Assembly: GCA_012513725.1 (NCBI GenBank)
Contig: JAAZBQ010000187.1
Location: forward strand, 1 to 21,140
Length of the DNA: 21,140 nucleotides
DNA from: Chloroflexota bacterium
Lineage (GTDB): Bacteria; Chloroflexota; Anaerolineae; UBA1429
Direction of reading: 5' to 3'
The translations under genes and the position numbers were made by a program. Within the stretch, counting starts at the first letter, position 1; every line of letters begins with the position of its first letter. Of this stretch, positions 5,688-13,661 are shown piece after piece. The notes beneath the pieces were generated by a model, which worked only from the letters and a program-made list of their open reading frames with translations, had not been told where the DNA came from and did no database searches.

Positions 5688-6869
5688 ATGTACATGCATA
5701 CGGCCGCTCAAAGGTCGCAGAACCGGAGGACTACCCTGGCTGCCGACACCGGTGCCTTTGTGGGCGACGCGTGCCCATACCTGGGCGTCTATACAGATCC
5801 CCGCACACACTATGCGTTCCCGAGTCAGGCGAACTGCTGCCACACGCACGAGCCGGCGCTGCTCATCGACCTCGACTATCAGGCGCGATACTGCTTGAGC
5901 GAGCGGTGGTCATCGTGCCCGCTCTATCAGACGGCCCGGCGCCAAGGGGTGTCGCGGTCCAAGATGCGCAACGGCCGTGGATGGCTCATGGTGGCCGGCA
6001 TGGTCACGGCTGCCGCGGTGCTGGCGCTCGTTCTTTTGCGCCTGTGGTGGCTGAGCGACAGGCAGCCCGCCGTACAGGCCACCGTTCCGGAGGGTATCAA
6101 TGCCACCGCGAGCCCGCAGAGCACTGCCCCTGCCATAGGCGAGGGCGCGGCGTCCGCGACGCCGACCGTCACGCCGAGCGCCACGCGGACTCTGACGCCG
6201 GGGCCCGAGGGCGCTACGGGCGCGCCGGCCCTGGTGCCCAGCGCAACGGAACCGCAGAGCACTGCCGCTCCTCCCGCATCCGCTACGCTCACCCTGCTCC
6301 CCCCGACGGCCACCCTGACGCCCACGACTCTGCCCGCGACGCCGACGCCTACCAGCACCGCCCCGCCCAACCCGCCGACGCCCACCGCCACGAACCCACC
6401 ACCCACCTGGACTCCCACTGCCGTTCCCCCTAGCCCGACTCCGGAGCCCTCTGCGACGCCCACTGCGCCGACCGCCTCGTATGGGGCGCCGGTGCTCGTC
6501 TCGCCAGCCGATGGCCAGTCGTTTGGCCCCAGCGATACCGTCAGCCTCATGTGGGCAGGGGTGGGCGAACTGGACGCGAACGCTTTTTATGCCGTCACCG
6601 TAGAGTATGCCCATCAGGATCAGACCTGGTACGACGAGACGCCCCGGCTCCGCACGACGCGCTGGGAACTCAGCGAGCATTCCTACTTGTTGGATCTCTC
6701 TACCGATGGTCGCTTTCGCTGGTGGGTGCAGGTGATGCGGCAGGTCGGGGTGGATGGCAGCGGGAATCCGATCGTGGTGGAGGCCAGCCCTCCGAGCATC
6801 CCGCGGACGCTCTTCTGGAGGGCGCCGGATGACCCCGCCGCAAACACGCCGGTGCCGCCGCCGGCGTAG
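5688..6869 (+). CDS. Single-pass membrane protein: N-terminal Cys-rich module, Pro/Thr linker, FN3-like domain
   Basis: As given, the product is 393 aa. Residues ~28-82 form a compact Cys-rich module (C29-PYLG, FPS, C50 C51, Q-x3-C69-L, C77-P) that recalls an uncharacterised, possibly metal-binding module seen in Chloroflexota membrane proteins. A basic stretch precedes one TM helix (~98-122), which by the positive-inside rule leaves the Cys module in the cytoplasm. An extended Pro/Thr/Ser/Ala linker (~134-284) follows, then an FN3-like beta domain (~286-381; VLVSPADGQSF, FRWWVQV). The role may be as a surface or wall-spanning anchor or sensor. The start is uncertain: ATG 5688 has only a G-rich tract upstream, whereas a CTG at 5736 has GGAGG 6 nt before it and would give a protein beginning just before the Cys module. 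The secreted Calx-beta gene follows by 61 nt. Confidence 0.8.
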   Translation: MYMHTAAQRSQNRRTTLAADTGAFVGDACPYLGVYTDPRTHYAFPSQANCCHTHEPALLIDLDYQARYCLSERWSSCPLYQTARRQGVSRSKMRNGRGWLMVAGMVTAAAVLALVLLRLWWLSDRQPAVQATVPEGINATASPQSTAPAIGEGAASATPTVTPSATRTLTPGPEGATGAPALVPSATEPQSTAAPPASATLTLLPPTATLTPTTLPATPTPTSTAPPNPPTPTATNPPPTWTPTAVPPSPTPEPSATPTAPTASYGAPVLVSPADGQSFGPSDTVSLMWAGVGELDANAFYAVTVEYAHQDQTWYDETPRLRTTRWELSEHSYLLDLSTDGRFRWWVQVMRQVGVDGSGNPIVVEASPPSIPRTLFWRAPDDPAANTPVPPPA

Positions 6870-6930
6870 GATCGGCCCGCACCGACCATCTCGCCGGCGA
6901 CGCGATAGGATACGTTTGAGGATAGGTGGC

Positions 6931-9834
6931 ATGGTGGCGCTGAATAGACAAAAGACGCATCTGCTCGCGATATGTCTCTGCATGGCCGTGGCGGGGCTGA
7001 TCCCCGTCATGTGGGGCCAGACCGTAATGGCTCAGGGGGGCCTGCAGATCAGCGAGACCGAGGGGAGCACCACGGTCGTCGAGGGTGGCTCCGCCGACAC
7101 GTACACGGTGTCACTGGGCGCCGAGCCCACCGCGCCGGTGACGGTCACCGCGACGCCATCGAGTGTGCGGGTCGACCTGGGCAACGGTCCGGGCGAAGCC
7201 GTGGAGCACGAGTTCTCTGTGGGCACCTGGAACGAGCCCTGGCAGCTCAGCGTCACCGCTCCGGACAACGACGTGGCCGACGGGCCGGAACAGGTCCTCG
7301 TGCAGCACGTTGCGGCCGGCGGCGGCTATGACGGGGCCGCGCTCGATGTCCCGGTGTCGGTGCAGGATGACGACGCGGTGGTCAGCGGTCCCATTGACGA
7401 CCAGGAGACGCTGGGTCCCGCATCCAGCAACGATCCCGACCATGACCCCAGCACTCTGTTCCTGCCCGAGGTCATCGTGAGCCCGGTCCAGCGCCCCGTG
7501 GTGGAGGGCGGCTCCTCGGTCTCCTACACCATGGTGCTCGGGACCGCGCCCCTGCCCGGGGGCAGCGTCACGATCACGGCGACGGCGCCGAGTCCGCGCA
7601 TCCGCCTGAATGGCGGGGGCGGCACGGTCACGCGTATCTTTACGGGCGCGAACTGGAACGTGCCGCAGTCGATCGCTGTGCAGGCGGTGGACAATGACGT
7701 GGCCGACGGGATCGAGACTGTTGCCGTGAGCCACACTGCGAAGGGCGGGGGCTATGACGGCGTGGTCATCGAGCCGCTCACGGTGACCGTCCACGACAAC
7801 GATAGGGCAGGCGTGAACATCACCCCCCAGACGCTGCAGGTCACCGAGGGGAATACCACCTCGTACGATGTGGTGCTGAGCAGCCAGCCGCCGGCGGGTG
7901 AGTCGGTGGCCGTTTTCGCCACGACGGCCAGCGAGCGGCTGGCCTTCGTCGGCGCGGCGTCGGCTAGGCAAGCAGAGTTGGCGTTCACGTCCAGCGACTG
8001 GAATCAGCCTCAGACGGTGACGGTGCAGGCAGTGCAGAACAACCTGGTGGAGGGCACCCAGACGGCGACCATCGCCCACACGGTCAGCGGCGATGGGTAC
8101 GAGGACGTCCCAGTCCCCTCGGTCACCGTGACCATTGCTGACGACGACACAGCGGGGGTCACCGTGAGCCCGAGCCAGATCAGCGTGGCAGAGGGTGGGC
8201 CCCCAGAACCGTACACCCTGGTCCTCACCAGCCAGCCCACCGACGACGTGACGATCACGGCGCGGCTGCAGAGCCCCGAGGCGGTGCTGGTCGGCGCCGC
8301 ACCCGATGGCACCGTCACGCGGACGTTCACCACCCAGGATTGGGACATCCCCCAGTCCATCGCCGTGGAGGCGGTGGACGACGTGCTGCTCGACGGGCAC
8401 ACCACCGTGACGATCACGCACACCGTGGCGGCGACCAACGAGTACCAGGGAGTGTCCGTGGCCCCGGTCGTGGTCTCGGTCTCCGACAACGACACGCCCG
8501 ACGTGCGCATCAATCCGCTGGTGCTGACACTGGAGGAGGGAGGCGCGCCGCAGGCCTATACGTTGGCCCTGACGGCAAGGCCCGACGCTACGGTCTCCAT
8601 CGACGTCTCGCCCGACGGGGTCCTGGACGTGGGGAACGGGCCGGGACAGACCACCCGGTTGTCCATCCCCCCGGCCGAGTGGCAGACTCCCCGGACGGTC
8701 ACAGTCACCGCCGTGGACAACGACGTGGCCGACGGCATCCGCGGCGCCTGGATCGCGCACACCGCAACGGGCGGAGGGTACTCGGGGATCGACCTGGAGA
8801 GCGTACGCGTGGTGATCGCGGATGATGATGTGCCCGGCATTGTGCTGAGCGCCACCGAACTGGTGGTCATGGCCGACGAGCCGGCAGAGTTGACCATCAC
8901 CCTGGCTACCCGACCCTCCGCGTGGGTCCGCATCCCGCTGAGCGTCATCGGCGGCGCCTGCCGTGTGCTCCCGTCTCCGGTCGATCTGGGCCCATCCACC
9001 TGGCGCGAGGGGGTCACCGTGGCGGTGCAGGCCGCAGACAGTGACGCGGGAACGGGGGATGGCGAGTGCACCATTCAGGTGGGGCCGGCCTTGAGCGTCG
9101 ATCCCGGCTACGACGGCCTGTCCGCCCCGAACGTCCGGGTCGCCTTGCGGCGGGAACGGGGCAGATGGATCGCGCTGCCGCTCTTGCTGCTGCGCTGGCC
9201 TCCGGCGCCCGGCGGCCCGACGCTGCTGCCCATCGAGAACCCCGACGGAGACGGCGACTATGAGGTGGCCTGGAGCCCGGTGGAGGAGACGGAGGCATAC
9301 TTGATCGAGGAGGCCACCGGCCCCACGTTCTCCGATGCCAGCGTGGTGTACGAAGGGCCGGAGCCCAGGGTAGTCATCACCGGGCGCGGCGCCGGGAGGC
9401 GGTGGTACCGGGCGCGCAGCCGGAGCATCTGGGGCGTGGTGGGCCCCTGGTCCGCGGCGGTGCACGCCGACGTCTGGTGGGAGCAAGAGCCGAACGACGC
9501 GGCCCTGCAAGAGGCGAACGGTCCGCTCGTGGCCGACATCGCCTATCGGGGGCGGGCCGACAGCGCCGACGACCCACAGGACTATTACTACCTGGAGCTC
9601 ACCGAGCCGGCGGCGCTCGACCTGCGCCTGACGGGGATCCCCGACGGGCACAACAGCGACCTGGTGCTGCGCGACGCTGCTCTGACGCTCGTGGCGTACT
9701 CGGGCGAGCTGGGCGCAGCCGACGAGCAGATCATCACCGGCGTGCTCTCGCCGGGCCGCTACTATGTGCAGGTGTACCACCGCTCGTACGGCGGCCAGTC
9801 CGAGCCGTACACCCTGGTCTTCTCGGCGCCCTAG
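6931..9834 (+). CDS. Secreted multidomain protein with six Calx-beta-like repeats, FN3-like and PPC domains
   Basis: The 967-aa product starts with a signal peptide (MVALNRQKTHLLAICLCMAV, ending near TVMAQ at ~35). Six ~110-aa beta-rich repeats begin near residues 38, 181, 295, 410, 525 and 637; they share a V-x-EGG start, a 'W..PQ.V.V.AVDNDVADG' middle and a DDD/DND end, as in Calx-beta-like repeats whose acidic loops bind calcium. Repeat 6 has lost several of these residues. Next come ALPLLLLRWPP, an FN3-like domain (~758-848) and a C-terminal PPC-like domain (~850-967, EQEPNDA start). There is no TM anchor or LPXTG-like motif at the C-terminus. It probably acts outside the cell as an adhesin or matrix protein. 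A longer frame begins upstream at 6754 but would overlap the previous gene; ATG 6931 with GAGG/AGGTGG upstream and a clean signal peptide is the better start. Confidence 0.9.
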   Translation: MVALNRQKTHLLAICLCMAVAGLIPVMWGQTVMAQGGLQISETEGSTTVVEGGSADTYTVSLGAEPTAPVTVTATPSSVRVDLGNGPGEAVEHEFSVGTWNEPWQLSVTAPDNDVADGPEQVLVQHVAAGGGYDGAALDVPVSVQDDDAVVSGPIDDQETLGPASSNDPDHDPSTLFLPEVIVSPVQRPVVEGGSSVSYTMVLGTAPLPGGSVTITATAPSPRIRLNGGGGTVTRIFTGANWNVPQSIAVQAVDNDVADGIETVAVSHTAKGGGYDGVVIEPLTVTVHDNDRAGVNITPQTLQVTEGNTTSYDVVLSSQPPAGESVAVFATTASERLAFVGAASARQAELAFTSSDWNQPQTVTVQAVQNNLVEGTQTATIAHTVSGDGYEDVPVPSVTVTIADDDTAGVTVSPSQISVAEGGPPEPYTLVLTSQPTDDVTITARLQSPEAVLVGAAPDGTVTRTFTTQDWDIPQSIAVEAVDDVLLDGHTTVTITHTVAATNEYQGVSVAPVVVSVSDNDTPDVRINPLVLTLEEGGAPQAYTLALTARPDATVSIDVSPDGVLDVGNGPGQTTRLSIPPAEWQTPRTVTVTAVDNDVADGIRGAWIAHTATGGGYSGIDLESVRVVIADDDVPGIVLSATELVVMADEPAELTITLATRPSAWVRIPLSVIGGACRVLPSPVDLGPSTWREGVTVAVQAADSDAGTGDGECTIQVGPALSVDPGYDGLSAPNVRVALRRERGRWIALPLLLLRWPPAPGGPTLLPIENPDGDGDYEVAWSPVEETEAYLIEEATGPTFSDASVVYEGPEPRVVITGRGAGRRWYRARSRSIWGVVGPWSAAVHADVWWEQEPNDAALQEANGPLVADIAYRGRADSADDPQDYYYLELTEPAALDLRLTGIPDGHNSDLVLRDAALTLVAYSGELGAADEQIITGVLSPGRYYVQVYHRSYGGQSEPYTLVFSAP

Positions 9835-9842
9835 TCGACGAA

Positions 9843-9859
9843 GGTTAAGTGATTTAACC
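9843..9859. promoter_or_regulatory. Palindrome after the Calx-beta gene, upstream of the glycan operon
   Basis: GGTTAA (9843-9848) and TTAACC (9854-9859) are perfect inverted arms around GTGAT. The AT-rich symmetric element stands out in the GC-rich setting, 6 nt after the stop codon of the secreted-protein gene and ~45 bp before the putative -10 at 9902. It could be an operator or a weak terminator stem; no T-tract follows. Confidence 0.35.
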
Positions 9860-9876
9860 GAGCGTATACCTGATCG

Positions 9877-9907
9877 TTACCACAAAAGGGACATGATCCT
9901 GTATACT
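9877..9907 (+). promoter_or_regulatory. Tentative promoter of the glycan operon
   Basis: TATACT (9902-9907) is a good -10 hexamer. The best upstream match, TTACCA (9877-9882), is 19 bp away, which is wide. The local AT-rich character and the position before a long leader support a promoter, but an activator may be needed. Confidence 0.35.
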
Positions 9908-10197
9908 AGAGATTAGAAGCATCGGCGACTCGCCACCCGATCTCCCCTCGCTCTCGTGAGCCTCATCCCATCCTGCCCGCTGAGGCAACACCTTCTCTTC
10001 AGGAACAGGCACTGACTACCCGCTGCCTCCGGTGCCTTGATGTGTAGCAATACCGTGGGTATCGCCCGGTGTCCGCGCGTCTGGCAGCAGTCCAGCGCTC
10101 GACATCCTCTCTTCATGTACCTATCGCCACCATCTCTGCCGCGCGGCCACGAGAGGTCCCGCCGTGCGCCCACCGGGCGCAGATAGCGATAGGAACG
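9908..10197 (+). other. Gene-free C-rich leader of the glycan operon (~290 nt)
   Basis: No coding region is convincing here; an in-frame ATG at 10069 would add 43 residues to the kinase that do not resemble the family. By hand count 9931-10030 contains about 46 C and 18 G. A 5-bp inverted repeat ATACC/GGTAT lies at 10050-10062. I recognise no JUMPstart/ops motif and no riboswitch class. C-rich, G-poor RNA before a glycan operon suggests possible Rho-dependent attenuation. Confidence 0.4.
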
Positions 10198-11814
10198 ATG
10201 AGAGTAAGAGACTACCTCGCCGTGCTCGATCGGCGGAAATGGATCGTGTTGGCCGTCACCATCGTGACGATCGCCGCCGTCGGCGTGCTGACGCGGCTCA
10301 TGACCCCCATCTACTCCGCCTCCTCCCTGGTACGCATCGCCCGCGTGATGGATCCCTCCGGCGACTTTTCCTCGATCACCTACGCCGATCGCGTGATGAC
10401 GACGTACGTCGAACTCTTGCAGGGTCGCGCGTACACGGCCCAGGTGATCGAGCGTCTGGGCCTCGACACCTCTCCCGGCTCTCTGTCGAGTGCCGTGCAG
10501 GTGGAAACGCTGCCGAACACCGAGTTGCTCCGCATCACCGTCGAGCATTCACGGCCGGAGGTGGCCCGCGACGTGGCCAACACGCTGGCCGATCTCCTCC
10601 GGGAGGAGGGGCAGCGGATCTACTCCGGCGCCGGACAGAGCGCGCGGGAGATACTCCAGGAGCAACTGCTGGCGTTGGAGGGCAGCATGGACGCCAACCG
10701 CACCCGCATGCAGGTGCTCATCGATGCCGGAGAGACGGCGGAGAGCTCGCAGGAGGTGCAGGATCTGCGCGCGCGGATCAGCGCGCAGGAGCAGCTATAC
10801 GCCATGCTACTGGACGAGTACGACGCGGCGCGCGTCCGCGAGCGCCTGCTGGAGAACAGCATCAGCATCGTCGAAGAGGCCGTGGCGCCTAGCAGCCCCA
10901 GCAAGCCGCGGGTGCAGCTGAACATGATCCTCTCCGTGCTCGTCGGGCTGAGCGCGGGCACGGCGCTGGCGTTCCTGGTGGACAACCTCAATCGCAGCAT
11001 TCACACGGCGGAGAACCTCGAGGCCGCGGGCGTTCCCGTGCTCGGCTCGGTGCCCGCGTTTTCCTCTGGACGCGATGCCCGCGGCCAGGTGGCGGTGCTC
11101 GAGGACGATGAGCCGCTGGTGGGCGGCCCCGCGCTTAGCCCGGCAGGAGAGGCTTTCCGGGCGCTGCGGAGCATCTTGCTGTCGGCCACGGCAGAGGCGG
11201 GGTTGCGGCCCCGCAGCTTGCTGGTGACCAGCGCCCTCCCGGGCGAGGGAAAATCCACCGTGGTGGTGAACCTGGCCAAAGTGATCGCCCAGACAGGCCG
11301 CCGGGTCACCATCGTCGATGGCGACCTGCGCCGCCCGAGCCTGCACCGCGCCTTTGGGCTGGCGAACGACATCGGTCTGTCGAGCGTCATTCTGGGCCGC
11401 AGCGATGGCGGCACCACCGCCGTCCGCCGCACCAAGGTGCCGGGCATCAGTCTGCTGACCAGCGGCCCCCTGCCCCGCTACCCCGCCGAACTCCTCAGCT
11501 CCTCGAGCATGCAGTCGTTGGTCGCCGATCTCGTGGAGCAATCGGACATCGTCCTCTTTGATAGCCCCCCCGTGCTGGCTACATCCGATGCCCTGGGGCT
11601 GGCGCCGCTGGTGGATGGCGTCATCCTGGTGGTGGCGCGCGCCGTGACGACGGATCGTCAGGTGCAGACCGCCCTGCAGCGGTTCGAGCAGGTGGGCGCA
11701 CGCGTGCTGGGCGCCGTGCTGAACCGGGCCAAGTCGGGCGATGGAGCCTATGGGACCTACTATCACTACCAACCCTCTGGCGTGGAGGCCAAACGGACTC
11801 ATGTGCGCAGCTGA
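10198..11814 (+). CDS. Wzz-type chain-length regulator fused to BY-kinase (CpsD/CapB-like tyrosine autokinase)
   Basis: The 538-aa protein has the polysaccharide co-polymerase layout: TM1 (~15-33), an extracytoplasmic Wzz region with coiled coil (~34-240) ending in the Pro-rich PSSPSKP (231-237), TM2 (~242-261), then a cytoplasmic kinase domain. The kinase has Walker A ALPGEGKST (346-354), Walker A' TIVDGDLRRP (371-380), Walker B DIVLFDSPP (450-458) and a terminal tyrosine cluster (Y518, Y521, Y522, Y524), the usual autophosphorylation sites. By family it controls polymer length and export through cyclic phosphorylation and oligomerisation. It opens the glycan operon; no cognate phosphatase is seen in the window. 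The ATG at 10198 has AGGA close upstream and gives the typical MRVRDYLAVLDRRKW start. Confidence 0.95.
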   Translation: MRVRDYLAVLDRRKWIVLAVTIVTIAAVGVLTRLMTPIYSASSLVRIARVMDPSGDFSSITYADRVMTTYVELLQGRAYTAQVIERLGLDTSPGSLSSAVQVETLPNTELLRITVEHSRPEVARDVANTLADLLREEGQRIYSGAGQSAREILQEQLLALEGSMDANRTRMQVLIDAGETAESSQEVQDLRARISAQEQLYAMLLDEYDAARVRERLLENSISIVEEAVAPSSPSKPRVQLNMILSVLVGLSAGTALAFLVDNLNRSIHTAENLEAAGVPVLGSVPAFSSGRDARGQVAVLEDDEPLVGGPALSPAGEAFRALRSILLSATAEAGLRPRSLLVTSALPGEGKSTVVVNLAKVIAQTGRRVTIVDGDLRRPSLHRAFGLANDIGLSSVILGRSDGGTTAVRRTKVPGISLLTSGPLPRYPAELLSSSSMQSLVADLVEQSDIVLFDSPPVLATSDALGLAPLVDGVILVVARAVTTDRQVQTALQRFEQVGARVLGAVLNRAKSGDGAYGTYYHYQPSGVEAKRTHVRS

Positions 11815-11887
11815 CCGGTGAGGTTGTCTGCCGGTTGCGCTGCGCGCGAAATTGGGTGGGTGCTGATAGAGTGAGGGAATCGTACCG

Positions 11888-12619
11888 ATGGACAGAGTGC
11901 AGACGGCGCGCCAGAAACTCTACCGTTGGCAGGCTGTGCGAACGGAACCCGAACGGATTGCGGAGCGCTACTGGTATTACGTGGCCAAGCGGACCTTTGA
12001 TCTGCTCGTCGCCGCGGTAGGCCTCATCGTCTTTTCCCCCATCATGCTGCTGGTGGCGCTGGCCATCGTCATCGACTCTCGGGGGACGATCATCTTTTCG
12101 CAGGAGCGCATGGGGTACTCGTGGAGAACGGGCACCCTGCGACCGTTCATGTTCCTCAAGTTCCGCTCGATGTTCGAGGATGCCGATTCTTCGGTGCACC
12201 AGGAGTACGTTCGTTCCTGGATCAACGGCAACAATGGGAACGGATCATCCAACGGGCACGACAAGGTCGGCGACCTGCGCAGGGACAAGCGGGTGACCCG
12301 GGTGGGCCGGGTGATCCGGCGCACCAGCCTGGACGAGATCCCCCAGTTGATCAACGTGCTGCGGGGCGAGATGAGCCTGGTGGGGCCGCGTCCGGTACCC
12401 GTGTACGAGGTAGAGGAGTACGAGCCCCGGCACATGGCGCGGCTGTTGGCCACCCCCGGCATCACCGGGGCCTGGCAGGTGGCGATGCGCGGACATGGCA
12501 GTGTAGACGATATGACGCGACTGGATGTGGAATACATCCAGCACCAGTCCATGACGCTCGATCTGCGCATCCTGTGGCAGACGATTCCGGCGTGGATCTC
12601 TGGACGAGGAGCAGCGTGA
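11888..12619 (+). CDS. Initiating sugar-phosphate transferase (bacterial sugar transferase, PglC/WcaJ-core type)
   Basis: The 243-aa protein is a single-domain polyprenyl-phosphate phosphoglycosyl transferase. It has the re-entrant membrane helix (KRTFDLL start, ~34-62, with the Ser-Pro break at 50-51), the FLKFRSM motif (89-95), the RRTSLDEIPQ motif with the catalytic Asp149-Glu150 pair, NVLRGEMSLVGPRP, and PGITGAWQV. By family it moves a sugar-1-phosphate from a nucleotide sugar to undecaprenyl phosphate, starting each repeat unit. It lacks the four-TM N-terminal domain of WcaJ/WbaP, which fits the small PglC-like class, although a ~33-aa soluble N-terminal extension is present. A Gly/Asn-rich insert (residues ~113-123) is unusual. 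It lies 73 nt after the BY-kinase gene and 9 nt before the dehydrogenase gene. Confidence 0.95.
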   Translation: MDRVQTARQKLYRWQAVRTEPERIAERYWYYVAKRTFDLLVAAVGLIVFSPIMLLVALAIVIDSRGTIIFSQERMGYSWRTGTLRPFMFLKFRSMFEDADSSVHQEYVRSWINGNNGNGSSNGHDKVGDLRRDKRVTRVGRVIRRTSLDEIPQLINVLRGEMSLVGPRPVPVYEVEEYEPRHMARLLATPGITGAWQVAMRGHGSVDDMTRLDVEYIQHQSMTLDLRILWQTIPAWISGRGAA

Positions 12620-12628
12620 GGTGATGCG

Positions 12629-13648
12629 ATGAGAGAGCTAGGGATCGGGATCGTCGGCGTCGGGTACTGGGGCATGAACTATGTGCGGGTGTTCTCAGAG
12701 TTGGCCGGCTCTCGAGTGGCGGTGGTCTGCGACCGGCGCGAGGAGCGGCTCCTCGAGGCCAGCCAGCGCTTCCCGGAGGTGGCGGTCTGCTCGAGCGTGG
12801 ACGAGCTGCTGAACCTCAGCCAGGTGGATGCGGTGGTGGTGTGTACCGAGGCGTCTAGCCACTATGCGATGGTCAGCCGCGCCCTGGAGTCGGGCCGCCA
12901 CGTGCTGGTGGAAAAGCCGATGACCACCACGGTGCCGGATGGCGAGCGCCTGCTGGAGCTGGCGGCCAAGCGCAACCTGAAGCTAATGGTGGGACACACC
13001 TTCCTGTACAACGCCGGCATTCGCAAGGTCAAGAGTCTCCTCAGTGGGGGAGAGGCAGGACGCGTCTACTATATGTACTCGCGGCGCACCAACCTGGGGC
13101 CCATCCGCCGCGATGTGAACGCCCTGTGGGACCTGGCGCCGCACGACGTCTCCATCTTTAACTATTTGATGGACGGCGCCCCCGAGTGGGTCAGCGCCGT
13201 CGGCGCCAAGCCCCTGGGCGATGGCCACGAGGCCTTTGGTTTCCTGGCCCTTGGCTACCCGAACGGCGTGGTGGGCCAGGCGCACGTATCCTGGGCCGAT
13301 CCGCACAAGGTGCGCGAAGTGGTGGTGGTGGGCTCTGACAAGCGCATCGTGTTCAACGATCTGGACTCGGAAGGACCCGTTCGGGTGTTTGAAAAGGGCG
13401 TCAAGCCCGTGGAGCCCTCTGTGACGGGGTATGGCGAGCACCAGCTCCTGATGCGCGATGGCGACATCATCATTCCCAAGCTGGACGTGAGTGAGCCTCT
13501 CAAGAACCAGTGCCAGCATTTTCTCGACTCTGTCTACGACGGGTGCCAGCCGCTCACGGATGGCCGGAACGGTCTGGATGTGGTACGCGTGATGACGGCT
13601 GTGGATCGATCGATCGCCGGGCGTGGAGCGCCCATTGCTGTAGCATAA
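12629..13648 (+). CDS. Gfo/Idh/MocA-family NAD(P)-dependent dehydrogenase, probably nucleotide-sugar
   Basis: The 339-aa product begins with a Rossmann fold (GIVGVGYWG, 7-15), has the family EKP motif (95-97, Lys96) and the catalytic-region pattern D168-x3-H172 (WDLAPHDVSI). Length matches the family. In glycan clusters, members such as WbpB/WlbA oxidise C3 of a UDP-amino sugar before an aminotransferase acts. The very next gene is a DegT-type aminotransferase, 13 nt downstream, which supports a dehydrogenase-transaminase pair. AGGTGA lies just before the ATG. The exact substrate cannot be read from the sequence; a simple oxidoreductase on another nucleotide sugar remains possible. Confidence 0.9.
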   Translation: MRELGIGIVGVGYWGMNYVRVFSELAGSRVAVVCDRREERLLEASQRFPEVAVCSSVDELLNLSQVDAVVVCTEASSHYAMVSRALESGRHVLVEKPMTTTVPDGERLLELAAKRNLKLMVGHTFLYNAGIRKVKSLLSGGEAGRVYYMYSRRTNLGPIRRDVNALWDLAPHDVSIFNYLMDGAPEWVSAVGAKPLGDGHEAFGFLALGYPNGVVGQAHVSWADPHKVREVVVVGSDKRIVFNDLDSEGPVRVFEKGVKPVEPSVTGYGEHQLLMRDGDIIIPKLDVSEPLKNQCQHFLDSVYDGCQPLTDGRNGLDVVRVMTAVDRSIAGRGAPIAVA

Positions 13649-13661
13649 GGGGAGGGACAAC

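Noticed and set aside
6754..6930. A 59-residue N-terminal extension of the Calx-beta protein
   Set aside because: It is Arg-rich, overlaps the preceding gene and would bury the signal peptide that begins at 6931.
7111..9780. An 889-codon open frame on the minus strand opposite the Calx-beta gene
   Set aside because: Its translation is rich in His/Arg/Gly with no domain, and the plus-strand frame has a signal peptide and six clear repeats. It is a high-GC antisense shadow.
10069..10197. A 43-residue N-terminal extension of the BY-kinase
   Set aside because: No ribosome-binding site and no similarity to the usual short cytoplasmic N-terminus; the start at 10198 fits the family.
9835..10197. 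c-di-GMP riboswitch or JUMPstart/ops element in the glycan-operon leader
   Set aside because: I looked for the conserved words of these elements and did not find them; covariance-model searches would settle it.
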